Numbered from the stretch's first letter, positions 42,494-53,868 are shown. The stretch is DNA of 64,000 nt from Micrasema longulum (GCA_022494885.1 JAGVSM010004505.1:28969-92968); one strand, 5' to 3'. Notes: generated by a model from the sequence alone, not told the origin. Translations and numbers: made by a program.

Positions 42494-42680
42494 CAATAAA
42501 GGTTTCAGATTATTTACTTCACTAAAGTAAACCAATGAAACAGTTGAGGAAGTGTGAATGTTTAAAAATAGCCAGAACGGTGAATATTACACAATGTGTA
42601 AAGAGGCCACTTGAACCAGCCAATGACAGCATAAGTCATGTAAATGATGTTTTGACTTCCATATTTTTTTCTCAAAAATG
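42494..42680 (+). repeat. Fold-back family P copy, diverged
   Basis: 'AAAGGTTTCAG', 'TTACTTCACTAAAGTAAACC', 'GGTGAATATTACACAATGTG' and 'GCCACTTGAACCAGCCAATG' follow the P order. No inverted partner adjoins; it passes directly into family B. Confidence 0.75.
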
Positions 42681-42945
42681 TTTTTTCAAAGTTTCTCAAA
42701 AATGTATGAAAAAAATAATACAAATTATTTTGATAAAAATGAACTACTTTGAACGACGTCAACAGCTCTCCAAAATCAACCAATGACTGAGTGTTCTGAT
42801 ACATTTCCGGTTAGCGGGAGGCCAACCTACTAATCTGTACAACTCACCGAAGAGAACTTGAGACGTCACAGGAGGAGCAATTTCAGAATTACAAAAACAA
42901 AACAAAATTTTACCGCTGATAATAATGATAATATTTTCTGGCTTT
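42660..42945. repeat. Dispersed repeat family B copy
   Basis: 'GAACTACTTTGAACGACGTC', 'CAACCAATGACTGAGTGTTC', 'CATTTCCGGTTAGCGGGAGG' and 'GAGACGTCACAGGAGGAGCA' match the copy at 46065. The leading third is rearranged with family P. Confidence 0.75.
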
Positions 42946-43260
42946 CTGGCTATTTTCGGTTGGTGCAATCGTCTATATATATTCGTGCAGTATGCAAGGC
43001 TGTGACGAGCACTATCGAGTTAAATAATAAAGCGGTGGTTTGAACATGCAGAGCGAATGGACTGCGAAAGAACGGCCAAAAATATTTATTTTGCGAATAT
43101 TGAGGAAACATGGCCGACCGTGGCCAATTTCAACAATAACTTGAAGATGGTCATGTCAAACCAGAATAATCGGCGTGCATGGATGATGTATGATAAGATG
43201 GACGCATGTAGAAGATGCAAGGTCTGTGTCCTACATGAAGAGATATAGCGAAATGGCATT
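42946..43260 (+). pseudogene. Highly degraded RTE-like LINE end
   Basis: Fragments 'RWFEHAERMDCERTAKNIYF' and 'MSNQNNRRAW' follow the WFGHVE.M..ERTAKNIY ... NNRRA order of the RTE-like ORF end at 28648. The RGRPR motif is lost. Confidence 0.6.
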
Positions 43261-43366
43261 ATATCCTCTCGATTTCGGAGTAATTTTATTTATTTAACTT
43301 TTTAGACATATTTGTGTATTAGCCGGTTTATTTCGTGATAGATATTTCTTGAAACTCACCAATGTA

Positions 43367-43584
43367 ATCATCATCATTTTCTTTCCGCACCTAATGGTAC
43401 ATTTTGGTTACATGAAGGTAAGATGATCTGTCTTACGCATCATGTACCAGTCCAGGGACTATGAACTATTCTAGTGTGAAAACACCTATTTAAATTAATA
43501 TTTCATATCAACCACGTCGGGAATCGAACCCGGGACCTCTTGCATGCCAGGCAAACGCGCTGACCATTATACCACGAGGCCGAC
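43367..43584 (-). mobile_element. SINE family S2 copy
   Basis: The minus strand has 'GTCGGCCTCGTGGTATAATG', 'GCGCGTTTGCCTGGCATGCA', box B 'GGGTTCGATTCCCGACG', then the S2 body and (ATG)n tail. About 35 bp of the 3' part is deleted relative to 30720-30993. Confidence 0.88.
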
Positions 43585-43629
43585 AACCAATATAATGGAA
43601 GGTTTTATTTATCTAATCATTTTGGATAT

Positions 43630-44120
43630 ATATACCAAATCCGGAGTCCCTATTTTAAAAAAGACATAGAGTTGTTGGAGAAAGTCCAGAGAAGAGCAAC
43701 TAAAATGGAAGTTAATCTAAGAAATAAATCATACGAGGACGGCTTAAGGGAGCTTGGGTTAAGTTCACTGGAAGAGCGGAGGCAGCGTGGTGACTGGATT
43801 GAAACGTTCAAAATCTTAACTGAGCAATATAATGTACCCAAGATGAAATCTATGTTCACTATGAATGAAAACCGCCATCTCAGAGGTCATTCATTGAAAC
43901 TCAACACTACCTCCTTCTCATCCAAGTCCAGGAAGAACTTCCTGACAAACCGAGTTGTGGAGAAATGGAATGGCCTTCCCGAGAAAGCGATTAGTGCTAG
44001 TTCAGTTAATGTTAACTAAATGCACACATCAATTTATAATGTTTAATAACCATGTACACTTGATATACACGCATCAGCTTAATAGCCGCTAGTGTATTAT
44101 TGTTATTATTAATAATAATA
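43630..44120 (+). pseudogene. CR1/L2-like LINE, RT C-terminus and microsatellite tail
   Basis: An open frame to 44019 reads 'LLEKVQRRATKM', 'LRELGLSSLEERRQRGDWIE', 'FKILTEQYN', 'RGHSLKL', 'RKNFLTNRVVEKWNGLPEKA' and 'SASSVN'. This order is diagnostic of the CR1/L2-type RT end. The element closes with a (TTA/ATT)n tail at about 44095-44125, which fits the short tandem tails of that group. It is 5'-truncated; the remaining frame is uninterrupted, so the insertion may be fairly recent. Confidence 0.85.
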
Positions 44121-44403
44121 ATATAAAAGTCTTCAATGGGAAAAGGGGAAAGGAAGAGTAGGTGCCAAGAGATTAAGGAAGAAAAGAATATGTTTCTTGA
44201 GAGGCGATTTAAACAGCGCTACTGAAGATACATATTTAATAGTGGATGGGGTGATTCCACAGTTGTCATTTCCTGTTATAATGTAGGAAATAAGTTGTCG
44301 TAGATAGAAGTTCGGACCTCGGACTGCTGATTAGAGTCCGTAATACTACTACGGGACAACATCATGTTTCCTTTAGTTACATTACTTGAAGATCGGATAA
44401 TAT
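44121..44403. other. Spacer, nothing recognised
   Basis: No supported feature. Confidence 0.3.
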
Positions 44404-44656
44404 CTTAGAGTAATAACCTAACAGAGTCGCCCATACAGAGCAAAACCACTATATGAAACTTGACCACGAAGTTAGCTACATATTACAGCAATACAACAGG
44501 CTGTAGTGACTGGGTTGAAAATTGCGAGTGCGAATCGAAACCGTCCGTTACACGTTTGTTGTTAAACTGAAAACCAAACCAAAAATTTGGAGCGCTTTTG
44601 TTCTATGCAGTAGAGCCAAAAGGCTTCTCTAGAGAATGAGAATGATTACTCTGAGG
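44404..44656. mobile_element. MITE family M1 copy
   Basis: The ends are 'CTTAGAGTAATAACC' and, inverted, 'CCTCAGAGTAATCATT'. The interior includes 'ACCAAACCAAAAATTTGG', present inverted in the copy at 21756-21994. Length is about 253 bp. Confidence 0.75.
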
Positions 44657-45083
44657 ATAATGTTATGGATAAATTAGTAATGAAATTCTACGAGATGGAG
44701 TTAGTGACAGAAGCGACTGGAGATTTAGGAAGTCTCCAGAAGTGCTGAAGACAGAAAAGATGGAGGCGGATCTCAAAGATTTCCTTCCCAATGATCACAA
44801 TAAAAAAGTTTATGCTAAGTACCAGATTGTGGAATAGGAGTTTTGTAACAGGAATACATAGGAAAGTGCCCATAGCGCAAATTTTATAGGATAACTTTAA
44901 TGTAAACTCAGTTTTGTTTCTGGTACCTAATGTTGACGTGATCACAAATTTTAATTGGTAAAAAGACATGACACAAAAAAATGAGCAGGATTGACAAAAT
45001 CCGATATACATTTTATTTTGTTACTATTTCGTCATTTTTATTTTGTTATTTTCATTTCATACTCTGCATTTTGTTAAGAGCAT
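44657..45083. other. Spacer, nothing recognised
   Basis: A 107-codon minus-strand ORF (44688-45011) has no domain and is not supported as a gene. Confidence 0.3.
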
Positions 45084-45400
45084 GTGTGTACCCCTGATTG
45101 TCCTCAGTCGGCGATTGAGATTCCAACCTTCAGTAATAATATGGCGCACTTAAATGCATTATCACGCATGTCAAGATTATATAATTACGTAGAAAGTAAT
45201 GCTGATATTGATATTTTTAACGATACGTTCAATAATAATTATAGGAGAACTGTAACTCAATTTATAAAATCAAATAGTTCCTTATGTTAGTTAGGTAAAA
45301 TAATTTTTAATAACCTGTTAGAATAATTTATTGTAATAACTTTCATAATATTAATGAAATTTAATTTAATTAAAACTTAAAAAAAAACTTTTTTGTGCAC
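45084..45400 (+). pseudogene. LINE C-terminal ORF end
   Basis: The frame to 45290 contains 'LNALSRMSRLYNYVESNADI' followed by 'DIFNDTFNNNYRRTVTQFI', matching the final residues of Jockey-like RT ORFs (compare 'LHRLGNEYGEVDIF' at about 4030-4070 minus). An AT-rich 3' UTR follows. Confidence 0.6.
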
Positions 45401-46064
45401 GTTGTGTTCACAATTAACAAATTTAACAAATTGTGATTATTATGTCATGCACTTACATAGTACATATTGTATTTAGTTAACTGGTGGTAGAAATTACGTA
45501 CTCCAAATAATGTAATATACCTAGAGCTCTGATGCATTTGGCACTTAACCATCTGGTGAAATCCCCATGGACCAATTTTAATGTCTTTCGCGAAACAAAA
45601 ATCATGTATTTACATTTAAAAGGGTCGCTAATGGTATTCACCTGAAATCCATATGCCTGAAGTGCGTGAGAAATAGAATTTTTTCGTGAATAGTTCGTTT
45701 CTTTTAAAATATTTTTTATGATTTTTTTCGTAAATTTTCAGGAAACTTTGCCGTAGTTACAATTAAATACCTCGCGCAAGAAAACATTTACTGTATCCAA
45801 TTTCCCGTAGGGCTGAAGTTCCTCATCATACCAATGACAAGTGTACTATTTATTGTTTGTAAACCATTAATAAATAAAATAAATACATCGGTAAATTACA
45901 TACATTGTAGGTTCTTCATACAGTGTACAAAACTCAAAGTAAAAAATAAAAGTGTAAAATTTATGATTTTATGTTTTCTGAAAAAGATTTCCACCACAGA
46001 AATATTGAATCTATTCCGTGATCTCCACCCATATCAATGCGGAAACTTCCTAACCTGAACTCAG
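45401..46064. other. Spacer, nothing recognised
   Basis: AT-rich with no supported feature. Confidence 0.3.
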
Positions 46065-46328
46065 TGCAACCGGAAATTGATAATAAAATAATGTTTTCTT
46101 ACGCGCGGTAAAAATTAGAGCATTTAAATTGTACGGCGAAGTTTCTCGAAAATGCACGAAAAAATCATAAAAATGTACTACTTTGAACGACATCACAAGT
46201 TCTCTGAAATAAACCAATGACAGAGTGTTGTGATACAATTCCGGTTGCCAGGAAGCGAATCCAATCAGGAACACTCACTGTAGAGAACTTGCGACGTCAC
46301 AGGCGGAGTAATTTCAAAATTACAAAAC

Positions 46329-47028
46329 AAACAACAATTAAACCATCACGCCGTTTCCCGGTAAGGGTAGGCAGAGAGGATAAAACGCCTTATCACTCTA
46401 TCTTTGCATACACACATCACTCTATCCTCTACATATTCATACATCTTCTCACGCATGCGACGATTATTACGACTTTTAACATGTCTATCTTTAAGTATTT
46501 GTCGGATTTGGTCATGCCATGTCTTTCTCGGTCTTCCTCTATTTCTGCATCCATCAACATTAGCATCGTAAATATTTTTAGCCGTTCTTTCGCTGTGCAT
46601 TTGCTCTACATGTCCAAACCAATGCAGAGCTCCTTTCTTGATTTTGTCGATAATGCTTATCTCAGCCCTACATAATGTACGGATCTCAACATTTGTGCAT
46701 CTATCGTACATAGTTTTACCACACATTCGCACGAGAGATGGCATTTCGACAGCATTTAGCCTACTTTCATGCCTGTATTTCCAAGTCCATACTTCGCTCC
46801 CACACATCAAGGTCGGGACCGGGACTCTTGTGAACTGCTAACTTTGCCTCTTGCGACAAACATTTATTTGCCAAAGTTGATTTAAGTGCACCGTTCACTC
46901 TGTTTCCGGCACTCACCCTCCTTTCAATATCTTTCTCAGTCATTCCATCCCTGGTAAACATACTTCCCAGATACACAAATTCCTCTACCTGTTTTAGTAT
47001 CCCATTCACAGTGATTTAGTTAGCTGTC
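46329..47028 (-). mobile_element. RTE-like LINE, 5'-truncated, inserted in family B
   Basis: The target duplication ACAAAAC lies on both sides (46322-46328 and 47029-47035). On the minus strand, after a first segment with 'EEFVYLGSMFTRDGMTEKDI' and 'ERRVSAGNRVNGAL', a frameshift leads to 'MMCGSEVWTWK', 'LNAVEMPSLVRMCG', 'KIKKGALHWFGHVEQM', 'ERTAKNIYDANVDG' and 'NRGRPRKTWHDQIRQIL', ending 'SAYPYRETA'. The YLGS..T.DG, GS..W and WFGHVE.M blocks are the RT C-terminal region of RTE-like elements. The copy is better preserved than the one at 28648. Confidence 0.88.
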
Positions 47029-47070
47029 ACAAAACTTAAAAAAATCATAGCGCTGATAATATCGTGGGTA

Positions 47071-47436
47071 TACTGGCAAAAAGCTTTAACTCTCAAATCC
47101 CTATTTTGAGAAATCAAGCATTTAAGTTTTGTTCCAATTTTACTCTTTCATATCTTATTTAAAAATAGTAAGATATTCAGTGCTCATTTAAGAAAATGTG
47201 TTTTATTTATCCGTTTTTTAATTTTATATTAATTAATTATTAAGTTATTTAAATCTTTTAGCCTGAATAAAATACCGGGTATACGACTTAACCTTAAATT
47301 TATTTTTATAACTACAGATATATGAAATTTAATATGGCTCAGTGTATTTTGCCAGTTTGTAGAGCGTAAAAAACTTTACAAAACTGCATCATTAAGTCAA
47401 ATCAGCATATTTTCGAGTTAACGTTTTTTGCCAGTA
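47071..47436. mobile_element. MITE with TACTGGCAAAAA ends
   Basis: The left end is 'TACTGGCAAAAAGCTTTAAC' and the inverted right end is 'TACTGGCAAAAAACGTTAAC', flanked by TA. Family B sequence resumes on either side, which fixes the boundaries independently. Length is 366 bp; it is non-coding. Confidence 0.85.
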
Positions 47437-47540
47437 TACCTACGATATGATCTTAAAATAAGAATTTAAAAATCGGCCCAGTTTGATGGTCTATTAACAA
47501 ATAAAAAAATATAAATAAATCCACTGATCTTCCTCATTAA

Positions 47541-47904
47541 ATGAATAAATAGTATCTGTGGCTGCAGTTTCTCTGGCTGACCGCTTCACCTGTTTCGACA
47601 GTGAGTCACGCAGTAAAGTTCTGTAATCGCGTGGTCTCCGTGTGCCTAACGTCTAACAGCTAGCTCAGTCATTTTTCTATTACATACCTACGACATAATA
47701 CATAATGCTGCTGCTACATCCGTGAGTGTCCGATAAAGGTGACTTTCATTACGCAATAAAAACATAATGGGCCCAATACACACAAATTCTTTGTTGTTCA
47801 TTCGGGTTTTACAGCTGCATTCATATTTCGTCGCGCCTGTGTTAGAGATGCACGACTTTACGAATTAGATCGATTTTAGAAAAAACAGCTTTTTTTAGAA
47901 AAAA
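47541..47904. other. Spacer, nothing recognised
   Basis: It has a moderately GC-rich part at 47560-47660, with no gene signal. Confidence 0.3.
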
Positions 47905-48060
47905 AAAGTGTTCTCATGATTTACCCAAATATTACAATTTTCCAGCAAATTTTGTTTTGGCCATCAAAAACCTTGTAAGAAAATGGGAAACACGGACACC
48001 GGCTTCGAACCTCGGACCTCCTGATCCGCAGTCCGCGTCACTAGCCACAGGACCACAAAT
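47905..48060 (-). mobile_element. SINE family S1 copy
   Basis: The minus strand reads 'TGGTCCTGTGGCTAGTGACG', 'CGGACTGCGGATCAGGAGG', box B 'GAGGTTCGAAGCCGG' and the S1 tail with a 'CAAAATTTGCTGG' variant. Confidence 0.75.
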
Positions 48061-48814
48061 ATGTTGCTAATTTATGGATTAAAATGAAGGAAATTAATTA
48101 TGCAAAGCTGTGAAGCGACTAACTAAAGTAATGTGTATTCTGAAATAAACTTTTATTATATCAAGTTTTAAATGGTTTATTAAATATTACATAGCTTTTA
48201 AGTAATATATTTGAAGGTGATTTATTTATTTATTGTTGTGCATATATACAAGATACTTAATTTATGACATTGTCAATTGTCTTTATTATTTTTATTAGAA
48301 CAACATAATTCATTTTGCCAAATAAAAATATTTACCACAGGCCTAACTATGTCAAAAACTACCGACTTCTGAATCCCACCGTTTTTTGATTAACTACTAG
48401 TTTGAAATCATTATTCTCTACTTTCTATAAGCTCTTTAGGAAAAACCTATGATGAGCGGAAATGTTTTATATAGGAAAAAATCAATGTGACATTAGACCA
48501 AACTTGTATATTAACAATATCACATTACATAATAAAAATAAAAATATACCTTAACCCTTAATTAATAAATATCTTTAAGTAGCTACAAATACATTGTCCT
48601 AACATTTAAATGAATTTAAATAAATGTACAATAATTAATCAAAATAAATAAAAACGTATTTAAATATCAATAACAATTTTACGCAAAACTGAGAATCGAA
48701 TAACATGTAGGTACAAGCCGTTCAATAATTAATATCAACGTTCTCTAAATTAAATTTCAAACAAATGGAAAATACAAGGTTTTTTAGAAATACTAATTTT
48801 CTTATCTAGAATGT
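48061..48814. other. AT-rich spacer, nothing recognised
   Basis: No supported feature. Confidence 0.3.
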
Positions 48815-49000
48815 GGAAATTGGATGTAAAAAAATGTATTCTTTCGCGCGGTAAAACTTATAGCATTAAATTGTATGGCGAAGTTCCTTGAAAATGTATG
48901 AAGGGAATAATGAAAATGATTTTAACAAAAATGAACTACTTTGCATGACGTCAGTAGTTCTTCCGAATCAACCAACGATAAGAGAGTTGTTATTAAAAAT
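48815..49000. repeat. Dispersed repeat family B copy
   Basis: 'GGAAATTGGATGTAAAAAAA', 'CGCGCGGTAAAACTTATAGC', 'GAACTACTTTGCATGACGTC' and 'AATCAACCAACGATAAGAGA' match the copy at 46065. It continues into a chance ORF (48888-49190). Confidence 0.72.
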
Positions 49001-49429
49001 CACTCATTGTGTTTTTGCAGTTTTTGCGATTTCACAGCACCCGGACGTTCAACCGAATAAGCGTAAAAGTAACCATCACACAGTCGAAAAGATGATCGCA
49101 TTAATGTCAAATAATGCTCTCTTAGTTATTAGGTATAGGAATAAAAAAAAGTTGACCAATTTTCCGCTTCCGGGACAAGGTGAGTTATAATCTCTTTTAC
49201 CGAACAGTATTTCAAAAAAACTCCCGCCCCAAAACTGAGTAATAATACGCAATGTAATTTTTTCCGCAGGTTTTCCGAAATCGATATTTTTTCAGTCAGC
49301 AGGTCCGCACGTCCCTAATCTGCATATCGAGTGTACCCGGCTACCTAGGTATGTATTGGGTATGTTAGTTACGTACTTTACTCATCCAGTATTAGATTGC
49401 CACCCATTTTAAGGCGCGCACAAATAAGT
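49001..49429. other. Spacer, nothing recognised
   Basis: No supported feature. Confidence 0.3.
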
Positions 49430-49625
49430 CGAATGAACTCTATGTAGGTCGAAGGGCAAAATACTCCAGCACGTGGGCCCGTGCAGGCGGCAGGCGCAAT
49501 ACCCGAAATGGTAGCTCGTGCATCTATCTCCGCCCCCTCTCCAGGCCCTGGCCCTCTTCCCCGCCAGCCCTACCCGCCCGCGCGCCGAGCCCAGGAGTGA
49601 GAGATGCAGAGCGGGCTGATGCGTC
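49430..49625. promoter_or_regulatory. Orphan CpG-rich island
   Basis: Abruptly GC-rich in an AT-rich setting, with CACGTG (49471-49476), pyrimidine-rich 'CCCCCTCTCCAGGCCC', 'CCCGCCCGCGCGCCGAGC' and a palindromic 'GGCTGATGCGTCAGCC' (CRE/AP-1-like). It could be a promoter of a gene outside the recognisable set. No ORF is attached. Confidence 0.35.
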
Positions 49626-49687
49626 AGCCAGCCACCGATAACAACTCGCCAGAAACGGCAGCATACTTAACGATTTCAGTAAAACAC

Positions 49688-49800
49688 ACGAACATCATCA
49701 TTTCCTTATCCGCACCCAGTGGTGCATAGAGCACCGCACTGAAACACCAAATGCAGCGTACCTCTATCATCTGTTGCGTGGACTCATAAAGATAATAAAC
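49688..49800 (-). mobile_element. SINE family S2 3' fragment
   Basis: The reverse complement contains 'GGTGCGGATAAGGAAATGATG' in part and the 'GGTGTTTCAGTGCGGTGCTC' block of the S2 3' end. The tRNA-like head is missing. Confidence 0.6.
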
Positions 49801-50113
49801 CAAAATCAGTGATCGAACATCCCATTTCCAAGACAAACAAAAACGATTTTTTTCCGAGTACCTTAGCCTTGTTCATTACACGTAAGGCTACTATATATGC
49901 ACACAGGGGTATATGTATACAGGAGTCCAAATAAATATTTTTTTTAAATTATCTGTTGCGGGAAGGCATGGTGAGAAGTCCTACGTTTCAGGTGCCAGCC
50001 CAGGGCCCCGGTTACAACGGGACGTTAACATTTATCTTCAATTTTATCTACAAAGTAAAATTAAGTTTTCTGTATGAAAAGCAGAATATGAATACATTTT
50101 TTTCTTTTGTTCA
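49801..50113. other. Spacer, nothing recognised
   Basis: No supported feature. Confidence 0.3.
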
Positions 50114-50350
50114 AATTAAAATAAAAGAAAAAGGAACAAAACAAGGAGACGTGGGAAGAAGGAAAAAGAAGGAAAAAGAAGGAAAATGATGAGAAGTGGT
50201 GGAGGATGAATGAAGGAAAGTAAGAGAGAAATATTGCATTTGATTAGATGACGAGAAATAAAGAGCAAAAAAAGACAAAACGTCTATTCTCCGTTATTCT
50301 GAATCAAGCTTGTTAGTTCTCTTCTGTACCTATTATAATATGGAGTGTTA
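50114..50350 (+). repeat. Repeat family C copy
   Basis: 'AAATTAAAATAAAAGAAAAA', a GGAAAAAGAA tandem run, then 'GGAGGATGAATGAAGGAAAG', 'GATGACGAGAAATAAAGAGC' and 'GAATCAAGCTTGTTAG' are matched in inverted orientation at 62575-62806. The nature of the repeat is unknown. Confidence 0.65.
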
Positions 50351-50744
50351 AATATATCAAGACTATTAAAATTTCTGTCAAATGTTTCACACATAGGAGG
50401 GATGGTAGAATGTTTCCGATGATTTGTTTTAATGTTACGAATATAGAAAATATCAGACCTAGTTTTATATAGCTGAGAAATGCTGATAATTAGTATTGAT
50501 GATAATTAGTTATAAATTGATAAAAAGACATTAATATATTATAACGTTTGTAGTATTTAAAATAAAATCAAAATCATATAAAATATTCGGCTTTCTAATG
50601 AGAGTATGTAAACCATCCAAAAATTGCATTGCCATGGTACGCCTCCTGCATCTGGAAACCTCAATATAACATTTTAAACAAATAAACGGAAGGAAACAAA
50701 TTAATAAATAAATAAACTTAAAAGATAAAGTACAAAATAAATTT
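50351..50744. other. AT-rich spacer, nothing recognised
   Basis: No supported feature. Confidence 0.3.
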
Positions 50745-51090
50745 CTTAAATACGTGCAATATCAATTCCCTAGTTTCAACAATCTAAACTTACCTTGCCT
50801 TCACAAAAGGCGCATGGTTGCGGATCAATTGTATATCTATAATTTACTCAATAATCGAATTGATTGAGCCGATGGCTGAGATCAATTTTAATATTCCCCT
50901 TCGTCGCACTAGACATACTACGTTATTGAGCAACGACAAATGCAACACCAGAGCAGCTCAGAATTCTCTATTAGGAAGAGCAATTAGTCATTTTTCAAAA
51001 TCGAGAAGATGTATTTTACGTTTCAGCTCTCCGCTACAAAGCTGAGTCTCATTTACAATAGTAAAAAAAATAAAGACCAAATAAAACATA
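50745..51090 (+). pseudogene. LINE RT C-terminal remnant
   Basis: 'NKFLKYVQYQFPSFNNLNLP' and 'HKRRMVADQLYIYNLLNNRI' in one frame lead, after a frameshift, to 'INFNIPLRRTRHTTLLS' and 'NSLLGRAISHFSK'. This KFL..V...R...D...LYNLLN..ID...L..I.F..P.R..R order is that of Jockey-like RT C-termini. Confidence 0.7.
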
Positions 51091-52690
51091 TATTAAGGAT
51101 ATTGCATGGATAAGCATCATATTAAACTCGATAAAAAATGTTTTAATTTTAACATATGGGGCTAAGTGTGACCGAAGTGAAAACGGTTTTCTTTCAAGGC
51201 AAAATTTAATTACGAGATATACTTGTTTATCATTGCACCATTCTTCAAGAGGTCCTTTTGCGAAGAAGACATTTCTAGAAGAAATCTTTAATGTTATTAA
51301 TTTGGTGATCAAGGTTTTCAACACAATTGTCGCTAAAACTCTTTAACATCGCCAGTTTAAAAAACGTTTACTTGAAATAGAGAGTAAATACGGAGATCTG
51401 CGCTTCACAATAAGGTTCGCTGACTTTCAAGAGGAAACTGTTTAAAACGAAAAGAAATTTGACCCTTAAAAAATATAAATTGATGTACTGCGGGTCTCCG
51501 GCTCTTTTAACTAATGAGTTAGCCGACCACTGTCCTGGCGTACTATGGTGCGAAAAAATACAGGAAATAAAGGTTATAGTTGGTTCTAGAACTCGCAAAA
51601 TATGAAGGAGATTAAGTGCGAATATGTTGATTAGGACTGGTATTCTGAACGGAATTATGCGCCTTTAGATCGCCACACTGATGATTAAACGTCAAATGGA
51701 GTATAAAACTGCTTCAAAAACGGGAATAAAACTAATACGGCTTGTTCAATTCGACATAATGATGTATTTTGGGTAATGCTTAAGGTCGCAAGAATGTTCA
51801 AAATTAAAATCATCATGTTTGATTTTACGTGTTCATATTTTTTGACGTTTAAACATCAGAATGGCCATATACTCGTATGTAGTAAAATTTGTCGCATGGA
51901 TAAGATAAATATCCCCAAATTGACCACTTTCCAGGGGATAAAGTGCACCTCAGGGGTGTTATTCTGTACCACTCTCGCGGCACGAGAAAACAGTTCTTCT
52001 CGTGTATTTTGTATGCAAATACGCGAGATAATACGACTACGAGAGCGTTTGGAATACATATCAACCAGGACTGTTATTCACGACATAATTGAATTTAAAT
52101 CGGCAATGCGTACTTGCGAAGTCCACAGAGTAACTAATGGCCAAAACGTAAAACTAGTCATTTACGAGTAGTTTAGTCGGCTTCAGTTTGATGCGCGTAT
52201 GCGGTTTCTAGACTTTTATAATTCTATGTAATGAATATAATCTTATTTTATAATTTTAAGTCTACTATTTTGTTTTTATTATACATATTATATAATCAAA
52301 TCGAATATATCAAAAATAAATTGAAAAAGCAAATTTAATTTTTTAAAACTATAAGAAATGTAATAAGCCCAAAAAAACTTGTAAAAATATAAATACGTAA
52401 TAACTCAATCAGTTTTAGAATATGGGATAATTTGATGGGGGTGTGCAAATGACACACCAATCAAGCAAATAATAATTGTACAAAAATCTTTAATAAAAAT
52501 TATCTTAAGAGTCCCAATCAGAACTAGCTCCCTCTGTATATTTGAAAATCTTAATGTAAAATGTGTAAAACAACTTTATGTAAAAGTTTTGTTACTATAC
52601 GCACGTAAACATTATTCTCTACCTTCCGTTACAAATACAATAGTTACTAGATACTTCACCCTGATGCTGCAAAAAAAATAAAAAAATACA
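51091..52690. other. Spacer with an unrecognised 131-codon ORF
   Basis: The plus-strand ORF 51776-52171 is moderately long for this AT-rich DNA and has a balanced composition, with Lys/Arg-rich ends and several cysteines, but no domain that I recognise. Overlapping minus-strand ORFs (51849-52064) weaken the case. The rest of the interval is empty. Confidence 0.25.
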
Positions 52691-53145
52691 ACCTTCGGTC
52701 AAAGAGGATTGGCCTACTACTCGGTTAAAGTGTACAATCTACTTCCATTATCCATAGGGACAATTAGTACGTTCTCACAATATAAAATTACTATTAAGAA
52801 ATGGATAGTGGAGGTGGGTTGCACACGGATCGATGAGTAAATCAAGCCAAATAGGTAAAATGTGTATACTGTTTATGAAATTTGTTCTATTGGTCTATAT
52901 AAATTGGTTATGTGTTTTATAATTATTTTAGTTTTTTATTGTATATTATGTTAATGATAATTAGGTAAATTACGTTTTTTTATTGTTATTATTATTTTAA
53001 CTTTGTTAAATAGCTAATTTAAGGCATGTTTCACGTTTTGTAAAATGTTTCCCTCGGCACGGGACACCCCAGTGAGGGAACATTATTCTGTATAAAAAAA
53101 TAATACAAACAATGTAAAAGTATAAATAAATAAAATAAAATATAT
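52691..53145 (+). pseudogene. LINE C-terminal ORF end and 3' UTR hairpin
   Basis: The frame to 52845 reads 'QRGLAYYSVKVYNLLPLSIG' and 'FSQYKITIKKWIVE', the closing motif of Jockey-like RT ORFs. The 3' UTR holds a stem TTCCCTC (53049-53055) with GAGGGAA (53074-53080) and an AATAAATAAA tail near 53125-53145. It matches the layout of 41440-41592. Confidence 0.75.
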
Positions 53146-53868
53146 TATGACGAATAACCACGAAATTAGAGCTCCATATTTTAAATATTATAATTAAGTT
53201 TATTTAAATAAAGTTGTTATGGTCAAAGTGTCGCTGTAGACATTCCTCGTTGCCAATGTTGTGGCCCTCCGGTGACGTCACATCTGAGGTCGTGTCGGCT
53301 TTGGGGGGGTTTGTTGGGGGCGGACGGGAGGGCCCGGAGGTTCTCGAACCCGAGTCCTGATGATGTACCGATCACCATGTACCTGCACTATGGCCCGCCC
53401 TAAAGGGTGGCTGTGGTTATGATATAATATGTTGGTAGGAATTATACATATTTTTCGGTATAGGGTCTCTAACACATGAGAATTTCGTATTTTTGTGCTT
53501 AGAATCAACATGGATTTTCTAGTGAGTCAGAGCAAGTACTTACACTTTTCTCAGTGCATTTCACCTTATATTTGTATCGACTATTAATTATTAAAAAAAA
53601 CAATAATATGATAAAAGTTACTCTTGTGTTTTTTGGGTAGTGTTTTGTTTGACATCATTTTTTTGTGTACATCGCACCCCGGGAATAACTCATTGAAAAA
53701 CAATTATTTTACACACACATTCGCGTTATCAGTCAACTAACATTCATTCCCTTGTGCCATCTAGTTTGAAATGTTTTCAGAAATAACAATGGCAGAATGA
53801 TCATCGCGCCAGGATATTTTCTAGAATTTGAGTATAAAATTAGAGTACAGGTCACTATAAAAAAATCG
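53146..53868. other. Spacer with a GC-rich patch
   Basis: 53260-53410 is GC-rich and carries, on the minus strand, a box-B-like 'GGGTTCGAGAACC' downstream of an approximate box A, possibly an old tRNA-derived SINE not related to S1 or S2. There is no gene. Confidence 0.35.

Larger units (their letters stand above)
46065..47540. repeat. Dispersed repeat family B, longest copy, with two nested insertions
   Basis: It runs from 'CCGGAAATTGATAATAAAAT' through 'GCGCGGTAAAAATTAGAGC', 'GTACTACTTTGAACGACATC' and 'GACGTCACAGGCGGAGTAAT' to 46328. It is then interrupted by an RTE-like LINE, resumes at 47029 ('ACAAAACTTAAAAAAATCAT', 'GCGCTGATAATATCG'), is interrupted again by a MITE at 47071-47436, and ends near 47540 ('CCACTGATCTTCCTCATT'). 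Without the insertions it is about 410 bp. Confidence 0.75.

Noticed and set aside
44688..45011. 107-codon minus-strand ORF
   Set aside because: It has no domain and an AT-driven composition, with no sign of conservation or splice context.
48888..49190. 100-codon plus-strand ORF
   Set aside because: It begins inside a family B repeat and the frame is not kept in other B copies.
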